Positions 1-7,574 of a stretch of 64,000 nt of DNA are shown here, one piece after another; within the stretch, counting starts at the first letter, position 1; every line of letters starts with the position of its first letter. A model generated the notes under the pieces. The model was not told the origin of the DNA. It saw only the letters and a program-made list of their open reading frames with translations, and did no database searches. The position numbers were made by a program, and so were the translations under genes. Source of the stretch: Saprospiraceae bacterium. GTDB taxonomy: Bacteria; Bacteroidota; Bacteroidia; Chitinophagales; Saprospiraceae. The stretch covers positions 1-64,000 of the forward strand of contig JANQLV010000041.1 in assembly GCA_028280415.1 (NCBI GenBank), in the 5' to 3' direction.

Positions 1-94
1 GTTCGTGGTTCGTGGTTCGTGGTTCGTGGTTCGTGGTTCGTGGTTCGTGGTTCGTGGTTCGTGGTTCGTGGTTCGTGGTTCGTGGTTCGTGGTT
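1..94. repeat. 7-bp tandem repeat (GTTCGTG)n
   Basis: Thirteen uninterrupted copies of the heptamer GTTCGTG (1-91) are followed by a partial GTT. The array begins at the window edge, so its true length is unknown. It is non-coding here and ends about 107 bp before the MarR-GNAT start codon. A rotated version of the unit (TTCGTGG) differs by one base from the TTCGGGG array at 1904, which suggests a common origin. A 7-bp unit in perfect copies is prone to slipped-strand length change. Confidence 0.95.
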
Positions 95-200
95 TAAAAA
101 TACTATTTAACATTTAAAACGTTCATTAAGATTTGTATTTAAAAATCAGAATCCATATATTTATGTAACCAATTACGTAACTATCTTTATATTTATTGCT

Positions 201-1151
201 ATGGATTTTTTCAAACATGCCGGAAGAATGGCACTGGGCAGCAGGCTTCGGATTATGAGTGAAAAATTACTGGAAGATGCAGGTGCTATTTATCAACACT
301 ACGATGTACCTATTCAACCGAAATGGTTTCCTGTCTTTTATATGCTGGCAAAAAACGGAAGCATGTCCATTACGGATATTGCAAAAGCAATTGGACATTC
401 CCATCCTTCCGTCAGTAAAACCGTCAAGGAAATGCTTAAAAAAGGCTTGCTGGCAGAAACTAAAGATATAAACGACAAGAGGAAAAATCTGGTTGCCTTA
501 TCCGACGAAGGAGAAGCAATTCGCGCAAATGCAGAATTGCAGTTTGGCGATGTCAATACTGCGGTTGAGGATATGTTAGCACATACTCAACACGATATTT
601 GGAAGGCGATGGATGAGCTGGACCTATTATTAGAAGAACATTCGCTGTATAAGCGGGTCATTGAAAAGAAAAAGCAAAGGGAAGCACAGGATGTAGAGAT
701 TATTCCGTTTAGCCCAAAATACAAACAAGCCTTTAAGTCCCTTAATGAAGAATGGATCAATCATTATTTCACTTTAGAAGAGGAAGATCAAAAATTATTG
801 GATCATCCACAAAAAAATATCCTCAATAAAGGAGGCTACATTTTTATTGCCCTTTACAAAGGAGCGCCCGTGGGTACTTGTGCACTGGTTCCGACTAATA
901 ATGCCGAATATCAATTCGAGTTAGCAAAGATGGGGGTATCTCCCAAAGCACAAGGCAAAGGAATTGGCTGGCTGTTGGGAAAAGCTGTTATAGAAAAAGC
1001 GCAGTCGCTGGGAGCCGATAAAATTTACCTGGAAACGAACGCCGTTTTAAAACCAGCTATCCGGCTTTATCAAAAGCTCGGCTTTCGAAGAATTATAGGC
1101 CATCCTAGCCCCTATGCCCGTTGTAATGTCCAGATGGAGTTGCGTCTTTGA
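201..1151 (+). CDS. MarR-family regulator fused to GNAT acetyltransferase
   Basis: A 316-residue two-domain protein. Residues about 1-150 form a MarR-type winged helix; the recognition-helix region reads ITDIAKAIGHSHPSVSKTVK and is followed by a wing with DKRKN. Residues about 165-316 form a GNAT N-acetyltransferase, with the acetyl-CoA pyrophosphate loop QGKGIG near residue 250 and a C-terminal LYQKLGFRR segment typical of the fold. MarR-GNAT fusions are a known bacterial architecture. Here the regulator presumably controls a local target while the other half acetylates a small molecule or protein; the substrate is unknown. ATG at 201 was chosen because it gives the full MarR N-terminal helix. 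It stands alone on the plus strand, convergent with the AlkB-like gene. Confidence 0.88.
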   Translation: MDFFKHAGRMALGSRLRIMSEKLLEDAGAIYQHYDVPIQPKWFPVFYMLAKNGSMSITDIAKAIGHSHPSVSKTVKEMLKKGLLAETKDINDKRKNLVALSDEGEAIRANAELQFGDVNTAVEDMLAHTQHDIWKAMDELDLLLEEHSLYKRVIEKKKQREAQDVEIIPFSPKYKQAFKSLNEEWINHYFTLEEEDQKLLDHPQKNILNKGGYIFIALYKGAPVGTCALVPTNNAEYQFELAKMGVSPKAQGKGIGWLLGKAVIEKAQSLGADKIYLETNAVLKPAIRLYQKLGFRRIIGHPSPYARCNVQMELRL

Positions 1152-1264
1152 ATGCGCCAATTATGGCCTGAACCAGAGTTCTTCTTCGCAGGCAGATAAC
1201 CGTATAGTCTCATTGCTGTCCAATCGCGAAATAATCTGGTTATTAATAGAGAAATGATATTTTC

Positions 1265-1867
1265 TTATTGCGCCATTTTCCGGAAAGTCAGGTTTACCCG
1301 GGGGGATTTGACTTTTTTGGTCTTTGGCAAACGGTGAACCCAAAAATCCTGAGTGGCTCCTTTCATCACTAACAAACTCCCATGCTCCAAAACCTGTGTT
1401 ACCCTTTCCTTCGTTTCTTTATGTCGAAAAAGGAAGCGACGATCCGCTCCAAAACTAAGTGAAGCGATGGCAGCATGCCTGACCAGCGTTTTTTCATCAT
1501 CACTATGATAGGCCATTCCTTCCTCTCCATCGTGATAGAGGTTAAGCAAGCAGGAATTATAATTAGCACCGGTTTTTTCCTCGGCTATTTGTTTAAGTTC
1601 CAAAAGCTCCCTGGTCCAGGGCAAAGCATGTTTGGTTGCTTTTGAATAGGTATAATGAAAATTGCGATCCCCGTACCAGGCTACTTTTCTCCTGGTAATA
1701 AAATGCTTTCCAAAGATGAAAGCTTCATCATTTTTCCATTCAATCTCCGAGAGTAGAATATCCAGATAATGTTTGGCATCGACCGCGCTAAATATTTTTC
1801 CATAATAAATCACCTCCCCGTCATAAGGCAGCAAATTCGCAGCTGTATTCTGTTCAAAAAGATTCAT
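1265..1867 (-). CDS. AlkB-like 2-oxoglutarate/Fe(II) dioxygenase
   Basis: A 200-residue cytoplasmic protein of the AlkB superfamily (2OG-FeII_Oxy_2), which oxidatively removes alkyl groups from DNA or RNA bases. The iron ligands are visible as H121-x-D123 (YHSDDE) and H178 (FWVHRLPK). The 2-oxoglutarate-binding arginines follow as R190 and R196 (SPRVNLTFR). The ASLSFGADRRF strand and the nucleotide-recognition lid (ITRRKVAWYGD) match short AlkB proteins of the ALKBH2/3 type rather than E. coli AlkB itself. Full length, with no neighbour in the same operon. The start codon lies directly beside the TTCG-rich repeat at 1871-1934. Function in alkylation repair follows from the family; the substrate was not determined. 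Confidence 0.9.
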   Translation of the reverse strand: MNLFEQNTAANLLPYDGEVIYYGKIFSAVDAKHYLDILLSEIEWKNDEAFIFGKHFITRRKVAWYGDRNFHYTYSKATKHALPWTRELLELKQIAEEKTGANYNSCLLNLYHDGEEGMAYHSDDEKTLVRHAAIASLSFGADRRFLFRHKETKERVTQVLEHGSLLVMKGATQDFWVHRLPKTKKVKSPRVNLTFRKMAQ

Positions 1868-1870
1868 TTT

Positions 1871-1934
1871 GTCATTCGGAGTTCGTTATTTGTTAATTCG
1901 TCATTCGGGGTTCGGGGTTCGGGGTTCGGGGTTT
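1871..1934. repeat. TTCG-rich repeat with (TTCGGGG)4 array
   Basis: A degenerate stretch (ATTCGGAGTTCG, ATTCGTCATTCGG) leads into four perfect copies of TTCGGGG at 1904-1931. The unit is one base different from the TTCGTGG array at the start of the window. Related ATTCG-rich stretches occur at 57271-57327 and 60471-60526. Confidence 0.9.
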
Positions 1935-2050
1935 TGTTGGCCATATGTCTTCCTGCAAATTAAAGCTTTTCCAGTTAAATATTATTTTCATAATAAAATG
2001 AGTGATCCCGAAGCAGGTTGAAAGGGTAACAAAATACAAGTATCCAGCAC

Positions 2051-2068
2051 AAGTTCAAGTTCAAGTTC
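2051..2068. repeat. Hexamer direct repeat (AAGTTC)3
   Basis: Three perfect tandem copies of AAGTTC lie in the intergenic region. A degenerate relative (AAGTTTAAGTTGAAG) sits upstream of recF near 62033. Function unknown. Confidence 0.8.
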
Positions 2069-2083
2069 AACATTTAGTTATTT

Positions 2084-2133
2084 AATTTAATAAGAACCGT
2101 ACTCTTTCCAGGTTTTGATTGGAAAAAGTACGG
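2084..2133 (-). terminator. Hairpin terminator after the SRPBCC gene
   Basis: The arms 2097-2110 and 2120-2133 pair over 14 bp around a 9-nt loop. Read on the minus strand the single imperfection is a G-U wobble, and the stem is followed by the T-rich TTCTTATTAAATT. It lies about 85 bp past the stop of the minus-strand SRPBCC gene. A likely terminator, slightly atypical in its T-tract. Confidence 0.6.
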
Positions 2134-2216
2134 ACTAAACCATTATTAAAAATTCAATTCATTCTAAAGATTGCTCAGAGCTGATTAGAGACATCATTAT
2201 TTTTACAGTACAAAAA

Positions 2217-2669
2217 TCAGGCGAGCGAGATCGCCCGTTCATCTTTATATAGTTTCTCGAGTCCCTTTAGCAAATTAGGTGCAGCAAAGAATTTAAACAT
2301 CAGATAGAGCATGGGTTGCATAATCTTATACTTGGGTTTCAACTCTATATGCATATAAGCCTCTGTTTTCCCATCACTCAATGGTGCAACCCCAAGGGTA
2401 GCTTTTGCATTTTTGATCGGCATAGAAGTTTCGTAAATATCAACGGTATAATGTGAATTTTCTTTCCAATCAATCACCCGCTCCTTCAAAAAATGTCCAT
2501 CTTTCATATTGCATTGGCGTTGTGCGCCAAGTTCACAAGTCTCCGAGCCATCTACGAAGTGAGCATTTTTCAAGAGAGGATGAAAACGGTGAATATTTGA
2601 ATAATCCGCAAGATAATCCCATAGTATTTGGGCTGGCGCATCAATCTGTCTTTTTGATCTGATTTTCAT
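2217..2669 (-). CDS. SRPBCC-family protein (cytoplasmic)
   Basis: A 150-residue START/Bet v1-like (SRPBCC) protein without a signal peptide. It starts with the typical first strand IRSKRQIDAPAQILWDYLADY, followed by a helix-strand pattern and a long C-terminal helix (LLKGLEKLYKDE). Such proteins form a deep hydrophobic pocket and belong to the polyketide cyclase/dehydratase group, but no catalytic residue can be named. It lies 52 bp downstream of the secreted SRPBCC gene at 2722-3318 in the same direction, so the two are probably co-transcribed and related by duplication. Ligand unknown. Confidence 0.8.
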   Translation of the reverse strand: MKIRSKRQIDAPAQILWDYLADYSNIHRFHPLLKNAHFVDGSETCELGAQRQCNMKDGHFLKERVIDWKENSHYTVDIYETSMPIKNAKATLGVAPLSDGKTEAYMHIELKPKYKIMQPMLYLMFKFFAAPNLLKGLEKLYKDERAISLA

Positions 2670-2721
2670 ATCATTAAAGTTTTAACAAAGTAAGAAATAT
2701 AGATTATTAGGTCTGTAGGTC

Positions 2722-3318
2722 TTATGTAGCACTGCGCTTTTTGTAAGCTTTTTTAATCGCTTTAAAATTTTCTCTGGTAACGGACTCTCCGGTTTTGACA
2801 TGGTGTTCGATTGCAATCGCATAATCCCGAATCAACTTTTTGAAATTCTTTTTCATCATTCCCCCCATAAAAGCGGGTTTGGTTCGATAGGTCATATCAA
2901 ATACAAAGCGACAGGATTGATCGTCAATGGGCTCTACTTTGTAAATTGCATAGGTATATTCGGAATCAACCGGAAACTTTCCCGCCTGGTAGACCTGATT
3001 TTTGAATGTATAATTATCGGGGTCGTAATCCAGTTGCTTCTCTTTGAGATAACGCGTCCCTTTTTTATTAAAATTGCAAATCCTTTCTGCCCCCTCCCCT
3101 GCTTTTAAAGTACCATTGACATAATTCGAGCTAATAACCCTGGGATGAGAATGGGCAATCGCTCCATAATCTTCGCCGACTACGGCCCAGACCTGATCCG
3201 CCGGAGCATGGATCACATGAGTAATTACAAATTTCTTTACTTTCTTCTGGGCCTGTACAGCATTGACTGTGATGATCAATAGAAAGAAAAACAGGCTTAA
3301 CTTAATGGCATTTTTCAT
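2722..3318 (-). CDS. SRPBCC-family protein with signal peptide
   Basis: A 198-residue protein with a Sec signal peptide (residues 1-23, cleavage after VQAQ). It is followed by a SRPBCC/Bet v1-like domain opening with FVITHVIHAPADQVWAVVGE and ending in a long helix rich in Lys. It is probably periplasmic and could bind a hydrophobic ligand. It is first in a two-gene unit with the cytoplasmic SRPBCC protein at 2217-2669 and lies 145 bp downstream of an AraC-type regulator in the same orientation, which may control it. The basic tail (AIKKAYKKR) is unusual. Family assignment is good; the role is unknown. Confidence 0.8.
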   Translation of the reverse strand: MKNAIKLSLFFFLLIITVNAVQAQKKVKKFVITHVIHAPADQVWAVVGEDYGAIAHSHPRVISSNYVNGTLKAGEGAERICNFNKKGTRYLKEKQLDYDPDNYTFKNQVYQAGKFPVDSEYTYAIYKVEPIDDQSCRFVFDMTYRTKPAFMGGMMKKNFKKLIRDYAIAIEHHVKTGESVTRENFKAIKKAYKKRSAT

Positions 3319-3463
3319 AATTCAAATCGTTTAATGTTAATAGTATCAAAATCGATATGACAAAAATGCCCTTGAAAATCTGTTTTCCTTTTGCCGATTC
3401 GTTCAAAAATTTGTGTGTTTAGTTCAATTTAATCCCTTCAGCAATTCCTCTATAACATAAGCC

Positions 3464-4303
3464 TCAATTTGCTCTAAACTCTGAAGGAGTTTGTTCATAT
3501 ACTTTTTGGAAAGATTTGGAAAAATGCGCCAGATCAGTAAAGCCGCAGTCGAAAGCAATATCCGAAATACGGAGTTGGGTAGCTTTTAGCAATTTTGCAG
3601 CACGTTGCAATTTCCTTTTTTTAATATATTTGGCGGGAGAACTATTATAGTGTTTGACAAATTCTCTTTTGAAGGAGCTAAGGCTAAGGTGGCTTAGAGT
3701 TGCCAGCTCTTCCAGGCTAAAGTTATTATATAAATTAGCTTCGATAACTTCCTTAAAGTCAATTTCAGTCTTGGTAAACATTCCTGCAATCAGCGAATGA
3801 ATCATTTCCGCATTATCTGTTTTTGCCAACAGGATCAACAATTCTTTCACTTTAAGTTTTAAAATCTCTTCACTTACCAGCTCCGGATTTTCGAAATAAA
3901 ACTGCAAACTGCTAATGTAGTTTTTTATGAGTTCCGAGGCTTTGATCTTATTATAATTTACCGGAGTGATCTTTTTTACATTCAATAAAAAATCCGGAAA
4001 CTCCTTATCGTAAAGCATTTTCAGGACATCCTCATGCAAGTGGATAGCAATGGCTTCACAATATTCTATATTATTAGATTCGAGAAATTCATTGAAATAA
4101 TTGCCACACTGCATTACCAGACCTTCCATTGCATCCATTTTAATGCGTTTGGTAGGGGTAATGACATCTGCACAGCCCCTTATCACATAATAAAAGCAAG
4201 CCTCATTTTGCATTTCTGCAATGAAGCGAAAAGGTGGCTTCACAACCGCTTTTACAAAGGTTTGCTTACCGTATAAATCAAATTGCCGAACGTCTTTTAT
4301 CAT
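3464..4303 (-). CDS. AraC-family transcriptional regulator
   Basis: A 279-residue regulator. The N-terminal half (about 1-165) resembles an AraC-type cupin sensing domain, with strands such as FRFIAEMQNEACFYYVIRGC. The C-terminal 100 residues contain the two AraC helix-turn-helix motifs: FSLEELATLSHLSLSSFKRE, then LRISDIAFDCGFTDLAHFSK with the usual RxxxQxxPSEFR ending. It lies upstream of, and in the same direction as, the two SRPBCC genes. They are its most plausible targets, but no operator could be identified. The inducer is unknown. Confidence 0.9.
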   Translation of the reverse strand: MIKDVRQFDLYGKQTFVKAVVKPPFRFIAEMQNEACFYYVIRGCADVITPTKRIKMDAMEGLVMQCGNYFNEFLESNNIEYCEAIAIHLHEDVLKMLYDKEFPDFLLNVKKITPVNYNKIKASELIKNYISSLQFYFENPELVSEEILKLKVKELLILLAKTDNAEMIHSLIAGMFTKTEIDFKEVIEANLYNNFSLEELATLSHLSLSSFKREFVKHYNSSPAKYIKKRKLQRAAKLLKATQLRISDIAFDCGFTDLAHFSKSFQKVYEQTPSEFRAN

Positions 4304-4605
4304 AGACGTAAATATAAAGCTTTCCCTATTGTCATTTTTTGTAAATAAAGATCAATGATTTGTCTAATTAGTTCAGCATCTTTTGAAACCAGCCTCTCTT
4401 TAATTTTTTGCACACTTTACCGGTGAGCAATTGAATTTTAATGCAAAAAGAATTGAATCCGGGAATTTACTTTTTCACCATAAGAGCGGAAGCGTCGATT
4501 ATAGGAACTGGCCAACGAATAGCTCGTTAGGATCAACGACTAATACATAGTAAAGCCTTAGCCCCTTTCAAGTTAGGTCAAGACTTGAAGGAGGTTTTTT
4601 ATTAT
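4304..4605. other. Intergenic region, possible plus-strand small RNA
   Basis: No protein gene is visible in these 302 bp between two minus-strand genes. Near 4486-4545 there are small self-complementary segments: GCGGAAGC, CCAACGA-ATAGC-TCGTTAGG, and flanking GTCG/CGAC. The stretch ends in a hairpin with a T6 tract that reads on the plus strand (4562-4602), although no plus-strand gene lies upstream. A short structured transcript is possible; no promoter was recognised. Confidence 0.3.
4562..4602 (+). terminator. Plus-strand intrinsic terminator
   Basis: The arms 4562-4573 and 4583-4594 pair over 12 positions with one mismatch and one wobble around a 9-nt loop. They are followed by TTTTTT from 4595. 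The T-tract is on the plus strand only, yet both neighbouring genes are on the minus strand and the sigma-factor stop is at 4606. It either ends an unannotated plus-strand RNA or blocks antisense transcription into the sigma gene. Confidence 0.6.
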
Positions 4606-5466
4606 TTAAAGGTCAAAGGTCTTTTTTAAAGCATCCATAGTGAGTAAAGATTCAAAAAGTTGGAGTTCATTGACCGGCTTTTGATAATGATGTTGCTGGA
4701 ACAAAGCCTGGTACTCCCCGATTACTTCATGATGAAAAGTGTGCAACTTGGGTTCGATCACTTTTTCAATACTGGAAATTACATTTTTCTGAAACTGCAA
4801 ATTTTTGGGATTCACATAACCCGCTTTGATAAAACCGGCGGTTTTTCGAGCGCAACGACAAGGATTTTTTTTATTGATCAGTCCACACTTTTCATTCATA
4901 AAATTATAAAGCTGCTGGCGGGTTCTGCTGAGTTTTTTCCGAAAATTATCTTTACTGATTTCCAAAATTTCACTTGCTTGTGAATCCGGGATTTCAAATA
5001 ACTCCCCCATCACGTATATTAATCTTTGTTCGGGCGTCAAACAGAGTAGCATACCTTTCATACAACTCATTTTGGCTTCTTTAACCAACAGTTTTTGCTC
5101 AATACCATATGCGGTCGGCACAGGTTCATCTCTGGTATTATCCAGCCCCTTGCCAAAAGTTTCCCAGGGAATTACTTCATAATATTGTTTATCGCGTTTG
5201 CTATTCAGAAAATGGTTTTTAATGATGCGATATACCCAGGTCCGGAATTGGCTTTTTTGCTCAAACTTTGACAGATTCGTTACTACTTTAATAAAAACTT
5301 CCTGCATCAGATCTTCCGCATCATTAGTTTCAGCCGTGAGGTTTAGGGCTACATTATAAACCCAAACCTGATGTTTTTTTATCAAAGTTTCGAGTGCTTC
5401 TTTATTTCCGTCCAGGCTCTCCTTGATTAATCGAATATCCTCTTGATTATTATCTGTATTTTTCAT
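4606..5466 (-). CDS. ECF-type sigma-70 factor with Cys/His-rich C-terminal tail
   Basis: A 286-residue RNA polymerase sigma factor. Region 2 spans about residues 25-95 (LIKKHQVWVYNVALNLT, DAEDLMQEVFIKV, KSQFRTWVYRI). Region 4 spans about 135-190 (LTPEQRLIYVMGELFEIPDS, then the HTH ILEISKDNFRKKLSRTRQQL). A typical ECF factor ends near residue 190. This one continues for about 95 residues, beginning with C194-G-L-I-N and the cluster NPCRC (C203, C205), followed by several His (242, 245, 246, 259, 260). No anti-sigma gene lies beside it, so regulation may reside in this tail, for example by metal binding or redox; this is inference. It sits between SRPBCC genes. Confidence 0.88.
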   Translation of the reverse strand: MKNTDNNQEDIRLIKESLDGNKEALETLIKKHQVWVYNVALNLTAETNDAEDLMQEVFIKVVTNLSKFEQKSQFRTWVYRIIKNHFLNSKRDKQYYEVIPWETFGKGLDNTRDEPVPTAYGIEQKLLVKEAKMSCMKGMLLCLTPEQRLIYVMGELFEIPDSQASEILEISKDNFRKKLSRTRQQLYNFMNEKCGLINKKNPCRCARKTAGFIKAGYVNPKNLQFQKNVISSIEKVIEPKLHTFHHEVIGEYQALFQQHHYQKPVNELQLFESLLTMDALKKTFDL

Positions 5467-5570
5467 TAAAAAATTAAATGTCCTTTTAATAAAGGGAAAA
5501 GTTAAGAAGTATTAGGTTCAAAAGCACGTTTGGGAATTACTGGCTAGCTAAAGTCAATTAGCAAACATTC

Positions 5571-5609
5571 AGTTATGAGGCTTTAGCTATTGACAAAAGC
5601 CCCATAACT
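5571..5609 (-). other. Intergenic hairpin between SRPBCC and sigma genes
   Basis: AGTTATG-a-GGCTTT pairs with AAAGCC-c-CATAACT around a 10-nt loop, giving 13 pairs with one mismatch, which becomes a G-U wobble on the minus strand. It lies between the stop of the SRPBCC gene (5685) and the start of the sigma gene (5466). There is no T-tract, so it may be an RNA-stability or processing element rather than a terminator. Confidence 0.45.
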
Positions 5610-5684
5610 CCGCAAAACCACTTTCAAGCGTTTTATTCATGCTGTTCAGTAATCGAATGCAATTCTCAGTATAAGATACCATAA

Positions 5685-6107
5685 TCAAGCCCGGTTTTCA
5701 CTTTCCAGGATTTTTTTCAATTCCAGTAACTCTTCGGCCAACTGCTTTTTTTGTTCAGACATAATGCCTTCGATTTTTTCCAGTGGTGCAGGTGGTGCCA
5801 TCAGTACAAAAGAAAAAATGGTAGATAAACCATCATCATTAGGGATAACCCGGGAATAGGCGTTCCCTATACTGCCATCCGGCATCGTCAAAACAGTATC
5901 TATCGCTCCCCATTCAGGATTACAGAGCATTCGCATACCTATTTTCATTTTGCCCTTTTCTGTTTCCATCAAAGCTGTTTCGCCGTTTACTTCAGAAAAA
6001 TCTTTTGCCCATTTGGGAACATTGGTGGGCTCTGCCAGAAATTCGAAAACTCTTTCCGGTTTTGCATTAATCGCAATACTTTGTACATCAAAATTTTGAT
6101 CTAACAT
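5685..6107 (-). CDS. SRPBCC-family protein
   Basis: A 140-residue SRPBCC/Bet v1-like protein, opening with VQSIAINAKPERVFEFLAEP followed by NVPKWAKDF, the standard first strand and helix of this fold. A long C-terminal helix (KKQLAEELLELKKILESE) closes the pocket. No signal peptide. It precedes the sigma-factor gene in the same direction by about 220 bp. It is the third SRPBCC gene within 4 kb, but looks less similar to the other two than they are to each other. The 5' leader holds a short inverted repeat (ACTCCA/TGGAGT, 6136-6165). Ligand and function unknown. Confidence 0.8.
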   Translation of the reverse strand: MLDQNFDVQSIAINAKPERVFEFLAEPTNVPKWAKDFSEVNGETALMETEKGKMKIGMRMLCNPEWGAIDTVLTMPDGSIGNAYSRVIPNDDGLSTIFSFVLMAPPAPLEKIEGIMSEQKKQLAEELLELKKILESENRA

Positions 6108-6313
6108 ATTATCAATTTTTAGTTTAAAAAGCCAAACTCCAATATCTCGGGACGATAAATGGAGTCCTGATTTTATTAAAGTAATTTACAGTTAGACACA
6201 GAATCCGGAAGACCGTGACCGTTTATCCAATTTTTTCAAAAATTATCTAAAACGCAATTGATGAATACCGAGCAGGAAAAGACAATCCTTTAACAGGAAC
6301 AAGCCTGTTTTCC

Positions 6314-6343
6314 AAAGTATTCCCGGCAAACCAGCAATACTTT
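6314..6343. other. Short perfect inverted repeat after membrane gene
   Basis: AAAGTATT (6314-6321) and AATACTTT (6336-6343) are perfectly complementary around a 14-nt loop, starting 10 bp past the stop of the membrane protein gene. There is no T-tract on the minus strand. It may stabilise the 3' end; weak evidence. Confidence 0.3.
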
Positions 6344-6353
6344 CATAAAGATT

Positions 6354-7565
6354 TTATTTTACCTGCTCAATGGTCCAATGAAAATCATCGCGAAGCAAGG
6401 GCATTTTTTTCCAGTCCAGGGATCTGGCTTTGAGTTGAACAGGGTTGTTTTTATACAATAATCGAAGCTCGAGCAAACTATCGGTTTTATTAAAAAGATA
6501 ATCCGCACTAATCTCATTTTTATCATAATCCAAAAGCAGGAACTTTTTCTTGAGTGTATCAATCTCCAATTTGTAATCCCGCATTTCGAACTTTTGATTT
6601 TCTATAATAAAATATCCCCGGCGGTGTATATAAAACCTTTTGATTTTCCAATCAACGGGACCTGGAAGGCTATCTACAAACTGTATCTCTTCCACCTGAT
6701 AGGCCCCGTGTAGAAAGGGTCTGTTCACCAGATCATCATTAAATTGCCCATTCGGCAAATAAGGGAAAAGCCCTTCGGCAATAATAAAGCCAATAAGCAG
6801 TGTTTTTAATAGAAACTTCAAGGATGGCCTGTTCCTGAAAAGCATTAAACCGAAAGATAGTCTGGCCTGTTTTTTCAGGATAAAAAAATCATATAATACT
6901 TTTAAATGAGGCAAAAGCAGGAACCAACACAAAGCCCATAAAAAGACAGAATATAATTTGACAGAGATATCAAAGCCGAGGTTGATAAAAACGATATTCA
7001 ACAAAACGCCAAATGCCATGAGCAAACCCAGTACCCTTGTATTTCGAAACCATAATAATATCGCGGGAATGATTTCCAGTAAACCCATGAATACATTATA
7101 GGTATACGAAGTCCCCATAGTGGACCAAAACAATAGGTCCTTGCTGATTTGCCCCAGAGGTGTATATAAAGTATTAGGTTCGGGAAGGTAAAACTGCGCC
7201 TTGAATAATTTATCACAACCGTAAATGAATAATTGAAGGGACAAATAATACAACAAAGCAATATGGATATGAGCCAAAACACTTGCCCGGTACTTGTTCC
7301 ATTTTTTTGAAAAGCCAAGTAGAAATGTAATGATAACTGCCAGCCCAAACAGCAAAGCTAACAGTAAATACATCCCTTGCGAATCGGAGCTAATTCCCAC
7401 TTGTGCTTCCGGATGCAAGCCAAGGTTACGGGTGATCAGCATTACCGTATCTTCAAACAGGAAACGGCATATATATCGCTGAGGCGAAAAAAAATCATAT
7501 GGGAAAGGAATACTCACCAGGCCTAAACCAAAGAAAATATACAGTATAATCCGTCCCTTATTCAC
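6354..7565 (-). CDS. DoxX-like multi-pass membrane protein with soluble C-terminal domain
   Basis: A 403-residue inner-membrane protein. Several hydrophobic helices span about residues 5-270. The core reads YGCDKLFKAQFYLPEP, then GQISKDLLFWSTMGTSYTYN, then GLLEIIPAILLWFRNTRVLG and FGVLLNIVFINLGFD. A soluble, mostly beta C-terminal domain of about 120 residues ends in DDFHWTIEQ. The core matches the plus-strand protein at 27185-28429 residue by residue in many places, so the two are paralogues. The helices resemble the DoxX/DoxD-like superfamily, but this is fold-level inference. It follows the tail-anchored protein gene by 9 bp and is probably co-expressed with it. Substrate unknown. Confidence 0.75.
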   Translation of the reverse strand: MNKGRIILYIFFGLGLVSIPFPYDFFSPQRYICRFLFEDTVMLITRNLGLHPEAQVGISSDSQGMYLLLALLFGLAVIITFLLGFSKKWNKYRASVLAHIHIALLYYLSLQLFIYGCDKLFKAQFYLPEPNTLYTPLGQISKDLLFWSTMGTSYTYNVFMGLLEIIPAILLWFRNTRVLGLLMAFGVLLNIVFINLGFDISVKLYSVFLWALCWFLLLPHLKVLYDFFILKKQARLSFGLMLFRNRPSLKFLLKTLLIGFIIAEGLFPYLPNGQFNDDLVNRPFLHGAYQVEEIQFVDSLPGPVDWKIKRFYIHRRGYFIIENQKFEMRDYKLEIDTLKKKFLLLDYDKNEISADYLFNKTDSLLELRLLYKNNPVQLKARSLDWKKMPLLRDDFHWTIEQVK

Positions 7566-7574
7566 TTTCCTGAA

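Larger units (their letters stand above)
1868..2216. other. Intergenic region with repeats and a hairpin
   Basis: No gene is visible in these 349 bp. It holds a TTCG-rich degenerate repeat with a perfect 4-copy heptamer array, three direct copies of AAGTTC at 2051-2068, and a strong hairpin at 2097-2133 downstream of the SRPBCC gene. The only open frames are short shadows. Confidence 0.7.

Noticed and set aside
1-94. CRISPR array at the start of the window
   Set aside because: The unit is 7 bp and there are no spacers; it is a simple tandem repeat.
1161-1343. 60-codon minus-strand open frame overlapping the 3' end of the AlkB-like gene
   Set aside because: Out of frame with the AlkB-like gene, no motif, no initiation context.
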